Source of the DNA: Anticarsia gemmatalis
Lineage: Eukaryota; Arthropoda; Insecta; Lepidoptera; Erebidae
DNA length: 64,000 bases
NCBI RefSeq assembly: GCF_050436995.1
Contig: NC_134760.1
Span: 12,542,001 to 12,606,000, forward strand
Direction: 5' to 3'
Position numbers and translations under genes: made by a program. Shown here in pieces: positions 50,242 to 59,029 of this stretch. The notes beneath the pieces are model-generated. The model ran no database searches and had not been told where the DNA came from. It saw only the letters and a program-made list of their open reading frames with translations. Each line of letters starts with the position of its first letter. Within the stretch, counting starts at the first letter, position 1.

Positions 50242-51472
50242 CAGTTAACACAGTGCACAGTAAGCGAGCACCTGGAGCGGCGCGGCGGCGGTGACAACAA
50301 CACTTACATATTATTATAATACCTCTCACACTTGACACTCACGCTGTACGACACGTGTGTGAGTGGTCACACGCACACACACACACACAAACATGCAAAT
50401 TCAGTCTGTCGTCTCATTTAAACATAGTATTGGGAAGGCTTCTATTTGATTTATCGGGTACTCTGAGTCCCCCCGCGCGCCGCTCCCCGCCGACCCGAAG
50501 GACATTATTATCGTTTAATAACGCACAAATAAAAATATACCTTATTCACCAGTCGATAACGTCGATATTTGTGTCTGGGTCCATTAGGTGAGCTCGAGTA
50601 TGGTAAGCGAGTAGGTATTTCCTCAGAATAAGTGAGTTTGGTCCTCCCGAGGGACAAAAAGGTCCGCCCGACAATAGATTCTTTAAACAGGCCAAATGAC
50701 GTCACGTTTCAATTTATCCCAACTATGGACCGGCGCTGGGCGAGGGGGGGGGGCGACCAATTTGCGTTTCTTTGTTGCGCAACGCGCCGCCGACTGTGGA
50801 TTTATTCCAAAATTAGAAAAAGTTGCCTCCATTTTACTTGTTCCCTTTACACCACTTACGATGGTGTCACGAGAGACACTCGCCAACTCGAAACAAACAT
50901 AACACCAGTACAACTTTTAAGATTTTGATATATGTAAGTACATTATACACACCTAGTACGCAACCTTAATTAAAATCCGATAAATAAATGTAAGTCCCGC
51001 TTGTAGAGAAATGCAACATAGTCCGCAGTGTCGCGCCGGCGGCGGCGCTGACACTCAACAACATGGAGTTTACAGTTCACACATTGAAAGTGACAGTTCT
51101 GAGAGTATCGCCCGTCGCCACACACTGACGGGGATCCTTTAAAATTTGGTTCATCTTTCACTCTTAGTACATCAACGAAATCATTTGGAGCATTTTAATT
51201 TAAATAATAATGTTAAAACATTACATTGTCACCGGTAAAAGAAATGAAACAAAGCAGCGTAGTCAGAGATCTTAGTTAACACTTAGTGTATTAATACCTA
51301 TAGTAATATGTATTATTTACAATATTTAACATATAACGCTATATTCAGGAGCACAACCTTGTACCTCGACGCATGAACGATCACTAGATCACTACGCTAC
51401 TGTACACTGTACACTAGCAACTAGTAGGAACTTCAGTCAGCGCGCACGTGCGCTCGTCCCGTCTAGTGGCGT
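50242..51472. other. Non-coding, 3' flank of the minus-strand MADF-BESS gene
   Basis: Includes a CA microsatellite (50374-50389) and a G-run island, a 10-G tract near 50742-50753 flanked by CGAG and CGACC. The 3' UTR of the gene ending at 51473 lies at its right side. I see no other gene. Confidence 0.4.
50374..50389. repeat. (CA)n microsatellite
   Basis: Eight CA units. Confidence 0.8.
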
Positions 51473-54082
51473 CTAGTCACCTTCCGTGGACGCGGCGGGA
51501 CTGGTGGGACTAGTGGGATTAGTGGGATTGGTGAGGTTTACTTCGACGGTTACTCGCTCATTGCACAGTCGTTCCGCCACGTCGTGGTCCTCCACCTGCA
51601 GGTCGTCGAGGATGGACAGCTTGGAGTCCTGGTCGTCGAGGAGGTCGGCGGCGCGGCTGAGGTCGAGCGCGCCGTCCTCGTCGTCCAGCAGGCGGTGCAG
51701 GAAGCCGAGGCACTCGCGCCGGAACAAGCGCTGCTTCCTGGGCGGCAACTCCTGGTAGTCGTTGTGGATGCCGCGGAAGAACTGGAAGTAGGCGTCGTTC
51801 TCGTCGGGCTCGAAGGAGGCGGAGCTGGCGCGCTCGGCGGAGGGCTCGCGCGGCTCGGGCGCCGGCTCGGGCGGCGTGGTGAGCGCGTCGTACCACGGCC
51901 GCGGCAGCAGCGTCTTCAGCACCGCCGGCTCCATCACCACGGGCGGCGCCTCCGCCGGCGGCTTCAGGTCCAGGTACAGCGGCGTGTACGCGAACCGCGT
52001 CGGCCGCCTGCTGCCACATACATATACATACAATATACGATACGATAACAATCAACTGAGCTTTGTAGGTTTTATCTTACACTTGCAAATACTTAAAGAA
52101 TTAAGTGGTATATTCTCACAAAATGAACTGAAACCATAACTTATTATAATAAGGTTTCCTTTTCTTTTGTGAATCTATGTTCGAATGTTTGGAATCAGTT
52201 CTAATGATGGTTATGCCAGTTATGCCTCAGTGATGATGGATCACGTGTGCCGTGTGCGGTATACTAGTGTATGCGGTATAGTGTAAGTAGGTATACTGAC
52301 GTGTCGGTGGCCATGTGCTCGCGCAGGAAGTCCAGCTCGTCGGCTAGGTACCACTTGGAGACCATGCGGCCGCGGCCGGTGCGCACGCCGTACAGCTCGT
52401 TGCGCAGGTGCCGCGAGTACGAGTTGCGGATGTGCGACCACTTGCGCCGCACGTCCGCCACTGAACAACACAACATTAAACATACATTATAATATAAGCT
52501 ATTCACACTTCTCATACGAGTCTTCTATCTACATCTCACCACATATCTCTGTTTCGTAAGTATGGTAAATACATATACCTACTATTACAATAGGTATTTA
52601 CTATTACTGACACAAAAAAGGAAATCGTCACTAGATGTGCCTTATCTTTGTTTAAAATTAACGTGAAGCGCCCAGGCATTTCTAAATGAATCCTACAATA
52701 CTATTATTCTTAATATCAAGTGACAGTAGCTCGATTCTCTACTACTATCGACCACCGACAACCGGCTATCGATGAATTTTACACGAAAATCTGTTAAGCG
52801 CCTCTCCCGGGCTCCGTAAGAACTACATATTTTGGCAGTGAGTGGCCTCTGTGGCGCGGTCGGTAGTATATGCGACTGCGGTGCGAGAGGTCTCGGGTTC
52901 AAATCCTGGGTCGGGCCAAAAAGTCTTTTCTGAGATTTTCTTCTGAGTCAAACTCTCGTTACTAGACAGTACGACTGTAGATAATTGCGCTACTATACCT
53001 ATTATATTATATTATATTATCGCTTGCGTCACATAAGAGAGAATGGTTCAAAATTTTCCCCGTTTTTGTAACATTTTTTATTATTAATCTGCTCCTATTG
53101 GTCGTAGCGTGATGATATGTAGCCTATAGCCTTCCTAAATAAATAGGCTATGTTACACTGAAATAATTTTTCAAATCAGATCAATAGTTCCTGAGATTAG
53201 CGCGTTCAAACAAACAAACAAACTCTTCAGCTTTATAATATTAGTATAGAAGTATAGATTAGTATAGATAAAAATACCACGACCAACTAAAAACATTTAT
53301 AAAAAAAATGTGATTTAGTTTGTTCTGTACATAAAGTCAATGTTATTGTAGTTTTAAAACCATCATCAGTTAATTGCTCTGTAACACACGTCTAGCCTGT
53401 TAGCTAAGGTAACCTCAACTGTTACTCTATATCTATACCGACAGCGAGCAGTCAGTCGAGATGTAAGTATGAAGTGTATCGTGTGTACGAGTGTGTCGTC
53501 ACATCACATTCACCACCATTCACTCACTCGTTTGTAATGTGCATCATTATCAATATTATCAACTTAGCATACCTATTTGCCGCCTACGCTGACACTAACA
53601 AACCACTGTTTTGACGACGTGGACTAATTTATACCTTATGTTCACATACATAGAGTCGTTTCTTAAAATAAAACAAGTAGTGACAGCTGATAGATGCCCA
53701 ACGACGTGTCACAATGGTGACTGTTTGTTTGTTGAGTAAAAGCACAAACAAATAAACATAGTGACGAGCAAGACAAGTGTGTGTGTGTGTGTGTGTGTGT
53801 GAGCGGTGTGGGTGCGTCATGCGTGTGAGACGTACCGGTCCAGCGCATCTCCCGCGCGACCTGCAGCCAATTCTCCTTGACCTGCGTGTAGTAGGAGGCG
53901 ACGGGCATGTTGTTGCGCGCGTACAGAATGGGCCGCTCGCGCACCAGCCGGATCATGCGCCGGTCGTCCGCCTGCCCCGAGTCCACCATCCGGCCCACGT
54001 CCCACGCGTCCCCCGCCTTCGCCTCGTTGATCACCTTCAGCTTCAGCGCGCCCGGCATGGCCTGCTTGCGCTTGCTCGCCAT
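51473..54082 (-). CDS. MADF-BESS domain protein, complete, three exons, 314 aa
   Basis: Exons on minus are 54082-53836, 52460-52301 and 52010-51473; donors are GTACGT and GTCAGT, acceptors TTGTTCAG and TATGTGGCAG. The coding length of 945 nt is in frame throughout. Residues 1-50 form a basic leader with MASKRKQAM. The MADF domain follows: RLVRERPILYARNNMPVASY, then VKENWLQVAREM, then across the intron VADVRRKWSHIRNSYSRHLR, then KWYLADELDFLREHM. A Pro/Glu-rich linker leads to a diverged BESS-like helix pair, DENDAYFQFFRGIHNDYQEL to FLHRLLDDEDG, then an acidic region and a tail of TNPTSP repeats. The start at 54082 is chosen because the frame, though open further upstream, reaches in-frame ATGs only above the TATA box. 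An acceptor three bases later (52007) would drop one residue. Family role: nuclear DNA binding and transcriptional control. Confidence 0.88.
52725..52994 (+). mobile_element. Small inverted-repeat element, copy b, split by a SINE
   Basis: Starts AGTAGCTCGATTCTCTAC and ends with the near reverse complement (the end reads AGTAGCGCAATTATCTAC on minus, 15 of 18 matching). It lies in the intron between exons 1 and 2 of the MADF-BESS gene. Without the inserted SINE its length would be about 165 bp, like copies a and c. Confidence 0.75.
52841..52952 (+). mobile_element. tRNA-derived SINE nested in the element at 52725-52994
   Basis: TGGCCTCTGTGGCGCGGTCG holds the A-box-like part, and CTCGGGTTCAAATCCTGGGT holds the B box GGTTCAAATCC. 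A T-rich tail follows. The host element reads GGCAGT before it and GTCAAACTCTC after it, as in copy a, so the SINE came second. Confidence 0.68.
53021..53250 (-). mobile_element. Helitron-like non-autonomous element
   Basis: On minus it starts TCTATACTAATATTATAAAG at 53250, then GCTGAAGAG, a GTTT run and 'CGCGCTAATCTCAGGAACTA', and ends at GTGACGCAAGCG. It lacks the terminal CTAGT. It sits in the first intron of the MADF-BESS gene beside the split element above. Confidence 0.65.
53777..53801. repeat. (GT)12 microsatellite near an exon
   Basis: It lies 35 bp downstream of the donor of exon 1 of the MADF-BESS gene, inside the intron. On the transcript it is an (AC)n tract close to the 5' splice site. 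Confidence 0.9.
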
Positions 54083-54410
54083 CAGTGTGCCGCGCTGATC
54101 ACCGGCCGGTCGTTGACATTGAACTCGCGCGAAACTAGCACGAAGTAGCGTGGATCGCGAACGAACACGAGTATCCGAGGAGTACACGTCACCCCGCGGC
54201 GGGCGCGCGCCGCAAACACGACGACGCGCACAGCGCCAGACACACACGCGCAGCGAGAAGCAAGCTCGCAAGCGTGCCGTCTCGCTCGCACGCCGCGCCA
54301 CAGATAAGGAGCGACCGGCACAAACACGAAAACACGTGAAAAAGCAAGAGCGCAGACGCTCGGCAGGCGAGGGGCGCGGGCCGTGGCGCGGGGGGCGGCG
54401 GCCGTGGTTG

Positions 54411-54418
54411 CTTTTATA
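54411..54418 (-). promoter_or_regulatory. TATA box of the 51473-54082 gene
   Basis: TATAAAAG on minus, 330 nt before the ATG, predicts a start near 54385 and a GC-rich 5' UTR of about 300 nt. It supports the choice of MASKRK as the first codons. Confidence 0.5.
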
Positions 54419-54435
54419 AATTCCACATCGCTGGT

Positions 54436-54443
54436 TATCGATT
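54436..54443. promoter_or_regulatory. DRE-like site
   Basis: TATCGATT, seven of eight bases of the DREF site TATCGATA, lies 17 bp upstream of the TATA box. A similar site lies upstream of the HMG gene at 58995. Confidence 0.35.
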
Positions 54444-54913
54444 CTCGTCGCCACTCGCCGGCGGCCGGCGGCGCGGCGGCGCTCGGACGTGCGCTACTAG
54501 TTTTTCTATAAACTTGATTTATTTTCGGCAGATTCTATTTACACTCTGATTATACCTAATCACACCACGGCACCGTCACACTCACTCAACGTACCAACTC
54601 GTTCATACACATTCACTATTCATTCTATTTCATACATACCTAATAAACAATACGTTTTAGACAATACTCGAACAATAACTTGTGCTAATCAAGACGGAAT
54701 GGACACTGACTTTTGCTCTGTATTATCTTTCGACGTTTACGCTGAATATATTGAATTTATAACAACTGAACAGAAACTGCAATAACAAAAGTAAAACAAT
54801 AATAACATGTAATTTTCGCAAACACCATTAATACTTGTAAACGTGAAAAACTAACAAACAAGTAAACAATCACGACGCGTTGCCATGACGACGCATCAAT
54901 AAAGTCAATAAAT

Positions 54914-55221
54914 TAGGGTTGCCATCTCTAAAATGTGGAAAACCGGACAAGACGCGTGAAACCCCGGAATTTAGAGTCCGAAAGCCGGACACATCAACAA
55001 GAAGAGCAACCGCGACGGGAGGAGTGGGGGAACGGTGAATATACTTGGTTCGTCGGTTGATCGTGGTGTGCGAGCATAGTGCGTGTCTCGCAGGCGGCCC
55101 AATTTATTTTATTTATATTTTTTTTAAAACCCAGTCTACAAATCAAATCTTCCCCGGACGCTCCCCGGATGCCCTCTAAACTAGGACAAATCCGGGGAAA
55201 CCCGGACGGATGGCAACCCTA
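54914..55221. mobile_element. Non-autonomous hAT-like element, 308 bp
   Basis: Ends are TAGGGTTGCCATC and its reverse complement (one base looser at the inner edge). They are flanked by a perfect 8-bp target duplication CAATAAAT at 54906-54913 and 55222-55229. Eight-base duplications are diagnostic of hAT transposases. The interior carries repeated CCGGA/CCCGGAC words near both ends. No transposase frame is present. Confidence 0.87.
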
Positions 55222-55229
55222 CAATAAAT

Positions 55230-56741
55230 AAAGTTGCCAAACCGGCAGTTGGTAACGTTCCGTTTTAGTCTTAAAAATTGCTTAAATACCTGCTTACCTA
55301 CTTATTTTTATCAAAATTAATTCTTTATTTTTTCAAAATAAAAGAATGTTATTTAATTATTTGAAGTACCTAATAGATGTGAAGAGACATGACACATAGT
55401 CACATAGACTGACATAGACAACCACGTTTGTTGTCGTAGAACATGTTTACTTTTACATGTTCTACTTTTGCTTAACATGACTGTAATATATAGATTTTTC
55501 TATTGCACGTTTGCCGCAGTGGTTAAAGCGGTCACCTCGACGCAATAAGTAAATAAGTTTGTATGTAGGGGGTAATCTCTCAAAATACTATTTTAAACCG
55601 ATTTTGAAAATTCTTTCACTTACATGTAGCTCTCTGCATTATCCCTCAGTGCTAAAGTCTATACATTATCTTTATGTCATGCATATTGACCAAGCTTATA
55701 TTATATTATAATATATATTTGTCAAGCAAGTCGAACAATTCTGCCCCTTAAAAATAGAAATATTTGCATACGCTGCCTAGACAGTTGCATAAAGCTATAA
55801 ACAATGTACCTATGGCAATTTGGTTTGTCTTCATCTTGAGGCGGTGAGGCGGTGAGGCGGTGAGGCTGACTGAGGCAAACATTGAACGTAGCGTCACGTT
55901 TATTCGCCGCGCCGAGTGTTATCAGTTATCAAGTAATCAGCCGATACATGAGACTACATCACACGCTACTATGGCCACAGAATAATAAGTACTCTATGGC
56001 TCTCTCCTACCATTATTATTGTACCATTAACCACAAGTCTATCAGAGGATCTGAGTCGATAGCGAGAATTTTTACGTAACAAATAACAAACAAACATAGG
56101 TACATATTGACAAACTTCGCATTTATACGAGCATAAGTAGAATGTCTGACGTGAAATAATGTCAAAACTTATTTGATTTGATATCTGAGTCGTGACTCGT
56201 CGCCGCCGCGCCGTGCTGTGTGTGCATTGTCGTGTAGATGAGATGATGTGACGGGGTGACGCAACAGATCATCGACAACCAAGCGACCCCTAACTTTCAA
56301 GAGCACCCCCCCTCCCCTCCCCGCGAGCCTGCGACCCCCGGCCCGCACCCCTCACGCTGCTGCGCTGCAACGCTCCCAACTATTATTTAGGGTTGTCGAC
56401 CGACTCGTTTTATCAAATCATATTTTGAGTGTTGATTAATATGGCGCTCATAAGATTCATAGCACGAAAAAATTGTATCATGTCTTTGTAGTTAATTCAA
56501 GATATATTATTATTCATGATATATTATGTAATAAAATCGGTGCATTGGAACACCACCAACATACCAACGTTCACGTACGTAGGTGCACCGTGGTTAACTG
56601 TATGTACCCGCGCGTCACCTAGCTGTACTACGATATACTTCATGTACCCTGGTTTGCTTGTAAATAAAGATACGGTGACGATACTTATACTTATTTATTT
56701 ATAAAGCTCTTGCAAATAATATTTCATCAATTAATCTAATC
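55230..56741. other. Non-coding intergenic DNA
   Basis: Has a tRNA-like scrap TGCCGCAGTGGTTAAAGCGG at 55511-55530 (SINE remnant), a (GAGGCGGT)n patch at 55839-55866 and a C-run island at 56306-56345. No exon seen. Confidence 0.4.
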
Positions 56742-56950
56742 TAAATATAAATATATAGCTCAAAGGTGACTGACTGACATAGTGATCTATCAATGCACAA
56801 ACCACTGGACGGATCGACCCAACCTTGGCATGCAGGTACATGTTATGACGAAGGCATCCGCTGAGATAGGATTTTGATAAATTTTACTTTATCCCCAAGG
56901 AAATAAAATAGGGGATTATGTATGAAAATTCTGTCCTAAATTGCAAATCA
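56742..56950 (+). mobile_element. Lepidopteran interspersed repeat
   Basis: Reads 'ATATATAGCTCAAAGGTGAC', then TGACTGACATAGTGATCTAT, CACTGGACGGATCG, TTGGCATGCAGGTACATGTT, ATGACGAAGGCATCCGCTGA, GATTTTGATAAATTTTAC and ATAAAATAGGGGAT. I recognise this as a common non-autonomous repeat of moths and butterflies whose full copies end in CTAGT. Its own 3' end is lost where the next element starts. Confidence 0.6.
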
Positions 56951-56986
56951 TATAATAATATAGTCTATAACTTTACACTAGCTGAC

Positions 56987-57167
56987 CCGCGCAACTTGGC
57001 TTGCGTCACGATAAGAGAGAATGGGTCCTAATTTTCCCAGTTTTTGTAAAAAAAAATACTGGTACTCTGTTCCTATTGGTCGAAGCGTGACGATTTATAG
57101 CGTATAGCCTTCCTCGATAAATGGACTATCTAACACTGAAAGATTTTTTCATATCGGACCAGTAGTT
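56987..57167 (-). mobile_element. Helitron-like element, 5'-truncated
   Basis: On minus it ends GCGCGGGTCAGCTAGT at 56987, giving the complete CTAGT 3' terminus. It runs back through GTGACGCAAGCC, 'TCACGCTTCGACCAATAGGA' and 'CGAGGAAGGCTATACGC', stopping near AACTACTGGTCC at 57167. The TC 5' end and GTTT run are missing. Confidence 0.65.
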
Positions 57168-57840
57168 AAAGGCAAGGCAGACGACTTCACGGGCTCCCCA
57201 CTCCGAGGCACAGAGGCCTGCAGTCTCAACCTCGTGACTCCGGGTATTCAGGGACAATGTTTTTTAAAGAAATCTAACAAATTACTTTTTGGTCCTACCC
57301 CAGATCCGAACTCGAGACGCACAGGAGCCGCAAATTTTATTATGTACAGTATGTACGCAGTAACGCGATTATTCAATAATTATGATAGCGACTGAAGGAG
57401 GTAATGAAATGGTCGGTCGTGCGAACATTGTGTACTGTGGAGCATCGTCTGCCGCTCTATCTGGTGTTGCTCCGTGTTACCCATCCTTCCTCACTTGAAA
57501 CCAGCCGCTATTTCACATTTTGGGGTCTTATTATTTTCCTGTTGAATAAATAAGTTTTAGTAAAGCGTGCCTCACAGTTGGCAACCCTGCGATCACCCTT
57601 CATACATTTCACCCCTCATAATTATAGCGCACAGCTTTCATTCAGCGCTACAGTTTTTTACTTTCTCGTGTGAAGTATTTCAATGGCACTGGGATTATAA
57701 TGGCGGAACAGAAACTATTGTTATTCACTTAAATCAATATATTCGTACCACATCGTACACTCGTACTACTTACAAATGCAATCATATCATTATTATTATT
57801 TACAATGTCGTGAGATCTATTTAATACAATTTTATTCTTT
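57168..57840. other. Non-coding, possible LINE scrap
   Basis: 57175-57330 has 'GAGGCACAGAGGCCTGCAGT' and 'CCAGATCCGAACTCGAGACG' in a style like retroelement tails, unidentified. The remainder is AT-rich. Confidence 0.3.
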
Positions 57841-57843
57841 CAG

Positions 57844-57921
57844 ATGACAACCAAAGGGAAGGTTTCTGGAAGTATTTCCGAAGGAGAATCCAACGAATTG
57901 GATGTACTTAAAGAAATTTAA
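57844..57921 (+). other. Candidate terminal exon on plus
   Basis: A strong acceptor, TTTTATTCTTTCAG, ends at 57843. It is followed by a frame MTTKGKVSGSISEGESNELD VLKEI and TAA at 57919-57921, and AATAAA at 57988-57993. A second frame is also open for 21 codons, so the phase is undetermined. No upstream exon was found. If real, the gene converges on the HMG gene. Confidence 0.22.
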
Positions 57922-58173
57922 AACAATTGCAATGTGAATGGAACATTAAATCACATTTACATAGCTACTCGTTCATACGATACTACGAATAAAATGAATA
58001 ACTACAGCTACCGCAGACGTCACATCATTACACTTATACTAAGGAGAGTTCTCTCGTCGAGCGCGCGGTCACTGCGCGGTCACTGGGCGGTCACTCGGCG
58101 GTCACTAAACTAATGCAATGTTCGAGTGCGTGGGCGCAGGGCGCGGACCGGCGGAACGCAGGCGGCGGGCGCT

Positions 58174-58551
58174 TCACTCGCTGTCGCCGGGCTCGTCGTC
58201 GTCCAGCCCGTCGTCGTCGGCCTCGTCCTCCGACTCTGGCTTCTTGGGCTTGGCGCGCTCCTTCTTGGGCTTGGGCTGCGCCGGCGCGCGCGGCTTGCCC
58301 CCGCGCTTCACGCCGCGCTTGGCGAGCGGCTCGGTGGCGTTGAACGCCTCCAGGTCCTGCGTGTACTGCTCCTTGGCCTCGGCGGCGCGCTGCTCCCACG
58401 TGCTCTTGTCCTCCATGGCGCGCCACAGCTCGCCCGCCTTCTTCGCCACCTCCGTCACCTTGAGGCCCGGATGGTCCGCCTTGATCTGAGCGCGCGTGCT
58501 ATTCAGCCACAGCAAGTAGGCCGACATCGGCCGTTTCGGCTTCTCCATCAT
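58174..58551 (-). CDS. HmgD-like: Single-box HMG protein (HmgD/HmgZ type), 125 aa
   Basis: The protein starts MMEKPKRPMSAYLLWLNSTR. Residues 4-72 form one HMG box, with Pro5/Pro8, Ser10 (typical of non-sequence-specific boxes), Tyr12, Trp15, VTEVAKKAGELWRAM, KSTWEQRAAEAKEQY and Phe70. A Lys/Pro/Arg-rich tail (about 78-105, with RGGKPR, an AT-hook-like patch) is followed by an acidic end, EDEADDDGLDDDEPGDSE. The order box, basic linker, acidic tail and the short length match insect HMG-D/HMG-Z (about 110 aa in Drosophila). Those proteins bind the minor groove, bend DNA and replace or oppose linker histone. No intron interrupts the box. The start is set by family alignment; an in-frame ATG at 58575 would add eight residues (MELCLPPD). 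A CAG just before 58553 could be a weak acceptor, with a donor GTAAGT at 58806-58801 ending a 5' UTR exon. Confidence 0.9.
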   Translation of the reverse strand: MMEKPKRPMSAYLLWLNSTRAQIKADHPGLKVTEVAKKAGELWRAMEDKSTWEQRAAEAKEQYTQDLEAFNATEPLAKRGVKRGGKPRAPAQPKPKKERAKPKKPESEDEADDDGLDDDEPGDSE

Positions 58552-58994
58552 ATCTGGCGGCAAACATAATTCCATTATTACAAACGCACTCCCGCTGACC
58601 TCGAGGCCCGGCGTCGCGCGGCGCGTCACTCGCGCGCGCTCCGCAAACGTTTTTTATTCATAAACGATGCGCTCTCGAATGAACGCGAGTAACGACGCCC
58701 CATAGCATTGTTTTATTTGTTTATACACAGTGTACTGAGTACTAAAATAAGCAATACGAAGAAATTTATGAAAAAATGCAAAAGATAAAATTGAAAAGCT
58801 ACTTACTTATAGCGGGTCGTGAAGTCGGTGCAGGTAAAAGAATCCAGAGAGAATGTAGTGCGGGCGCGGCGGCCCTTGTTCGCTGGAGGCTCGGGGCGCA
58901 CTGTGGCGCGGCGTGGCGCGCGCCGCCGGCCCCGGCTCGCCGGCTGCCCCACAGGACGCCTCGCGCCGCCCGCTCTCATAAACACGTTTAACGC

Positions 58995-59001
58995 TATCGA
59001 T
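58995..59001. promoter_or_regulatory. DRE-like site upstream of the HMG gene
   Basis: TATCGAT followed by T, inside a GC-rich block (58840-59110) that probably holds the HMG gene's promoter and 5' UTR. DREF sites are common at insect genes for growth and chromatin. Confidence 0.3.
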
Positions 59002-59029
59002 TTGAATTCCACTCGAGCGCTGTAATGTG

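Noticed and set aside
51584..52048. 154-codon plus-strand frame opposite MADF-BESS exon 3
   Set aside because: Antisense shadow. It contains repeated VVEE/GLVGLVG from the coding strand's repeats and has no independent signal.
53663..54454. A 263-codon open frame spanning exon 1 of the MADF-BESS gene
   Set aside because: It reads through a good donor (GTACGT) into an (AC)n microsatellite, and its first ATG lies upstream of the TATA box. Only 53836-54082 is coding.
58126..58569. Long plus-strand frames opposite the HMG gene
   Set aside because: Shadows of a GC-rich coding strand. The minus frame has an unmistakable HMG box.
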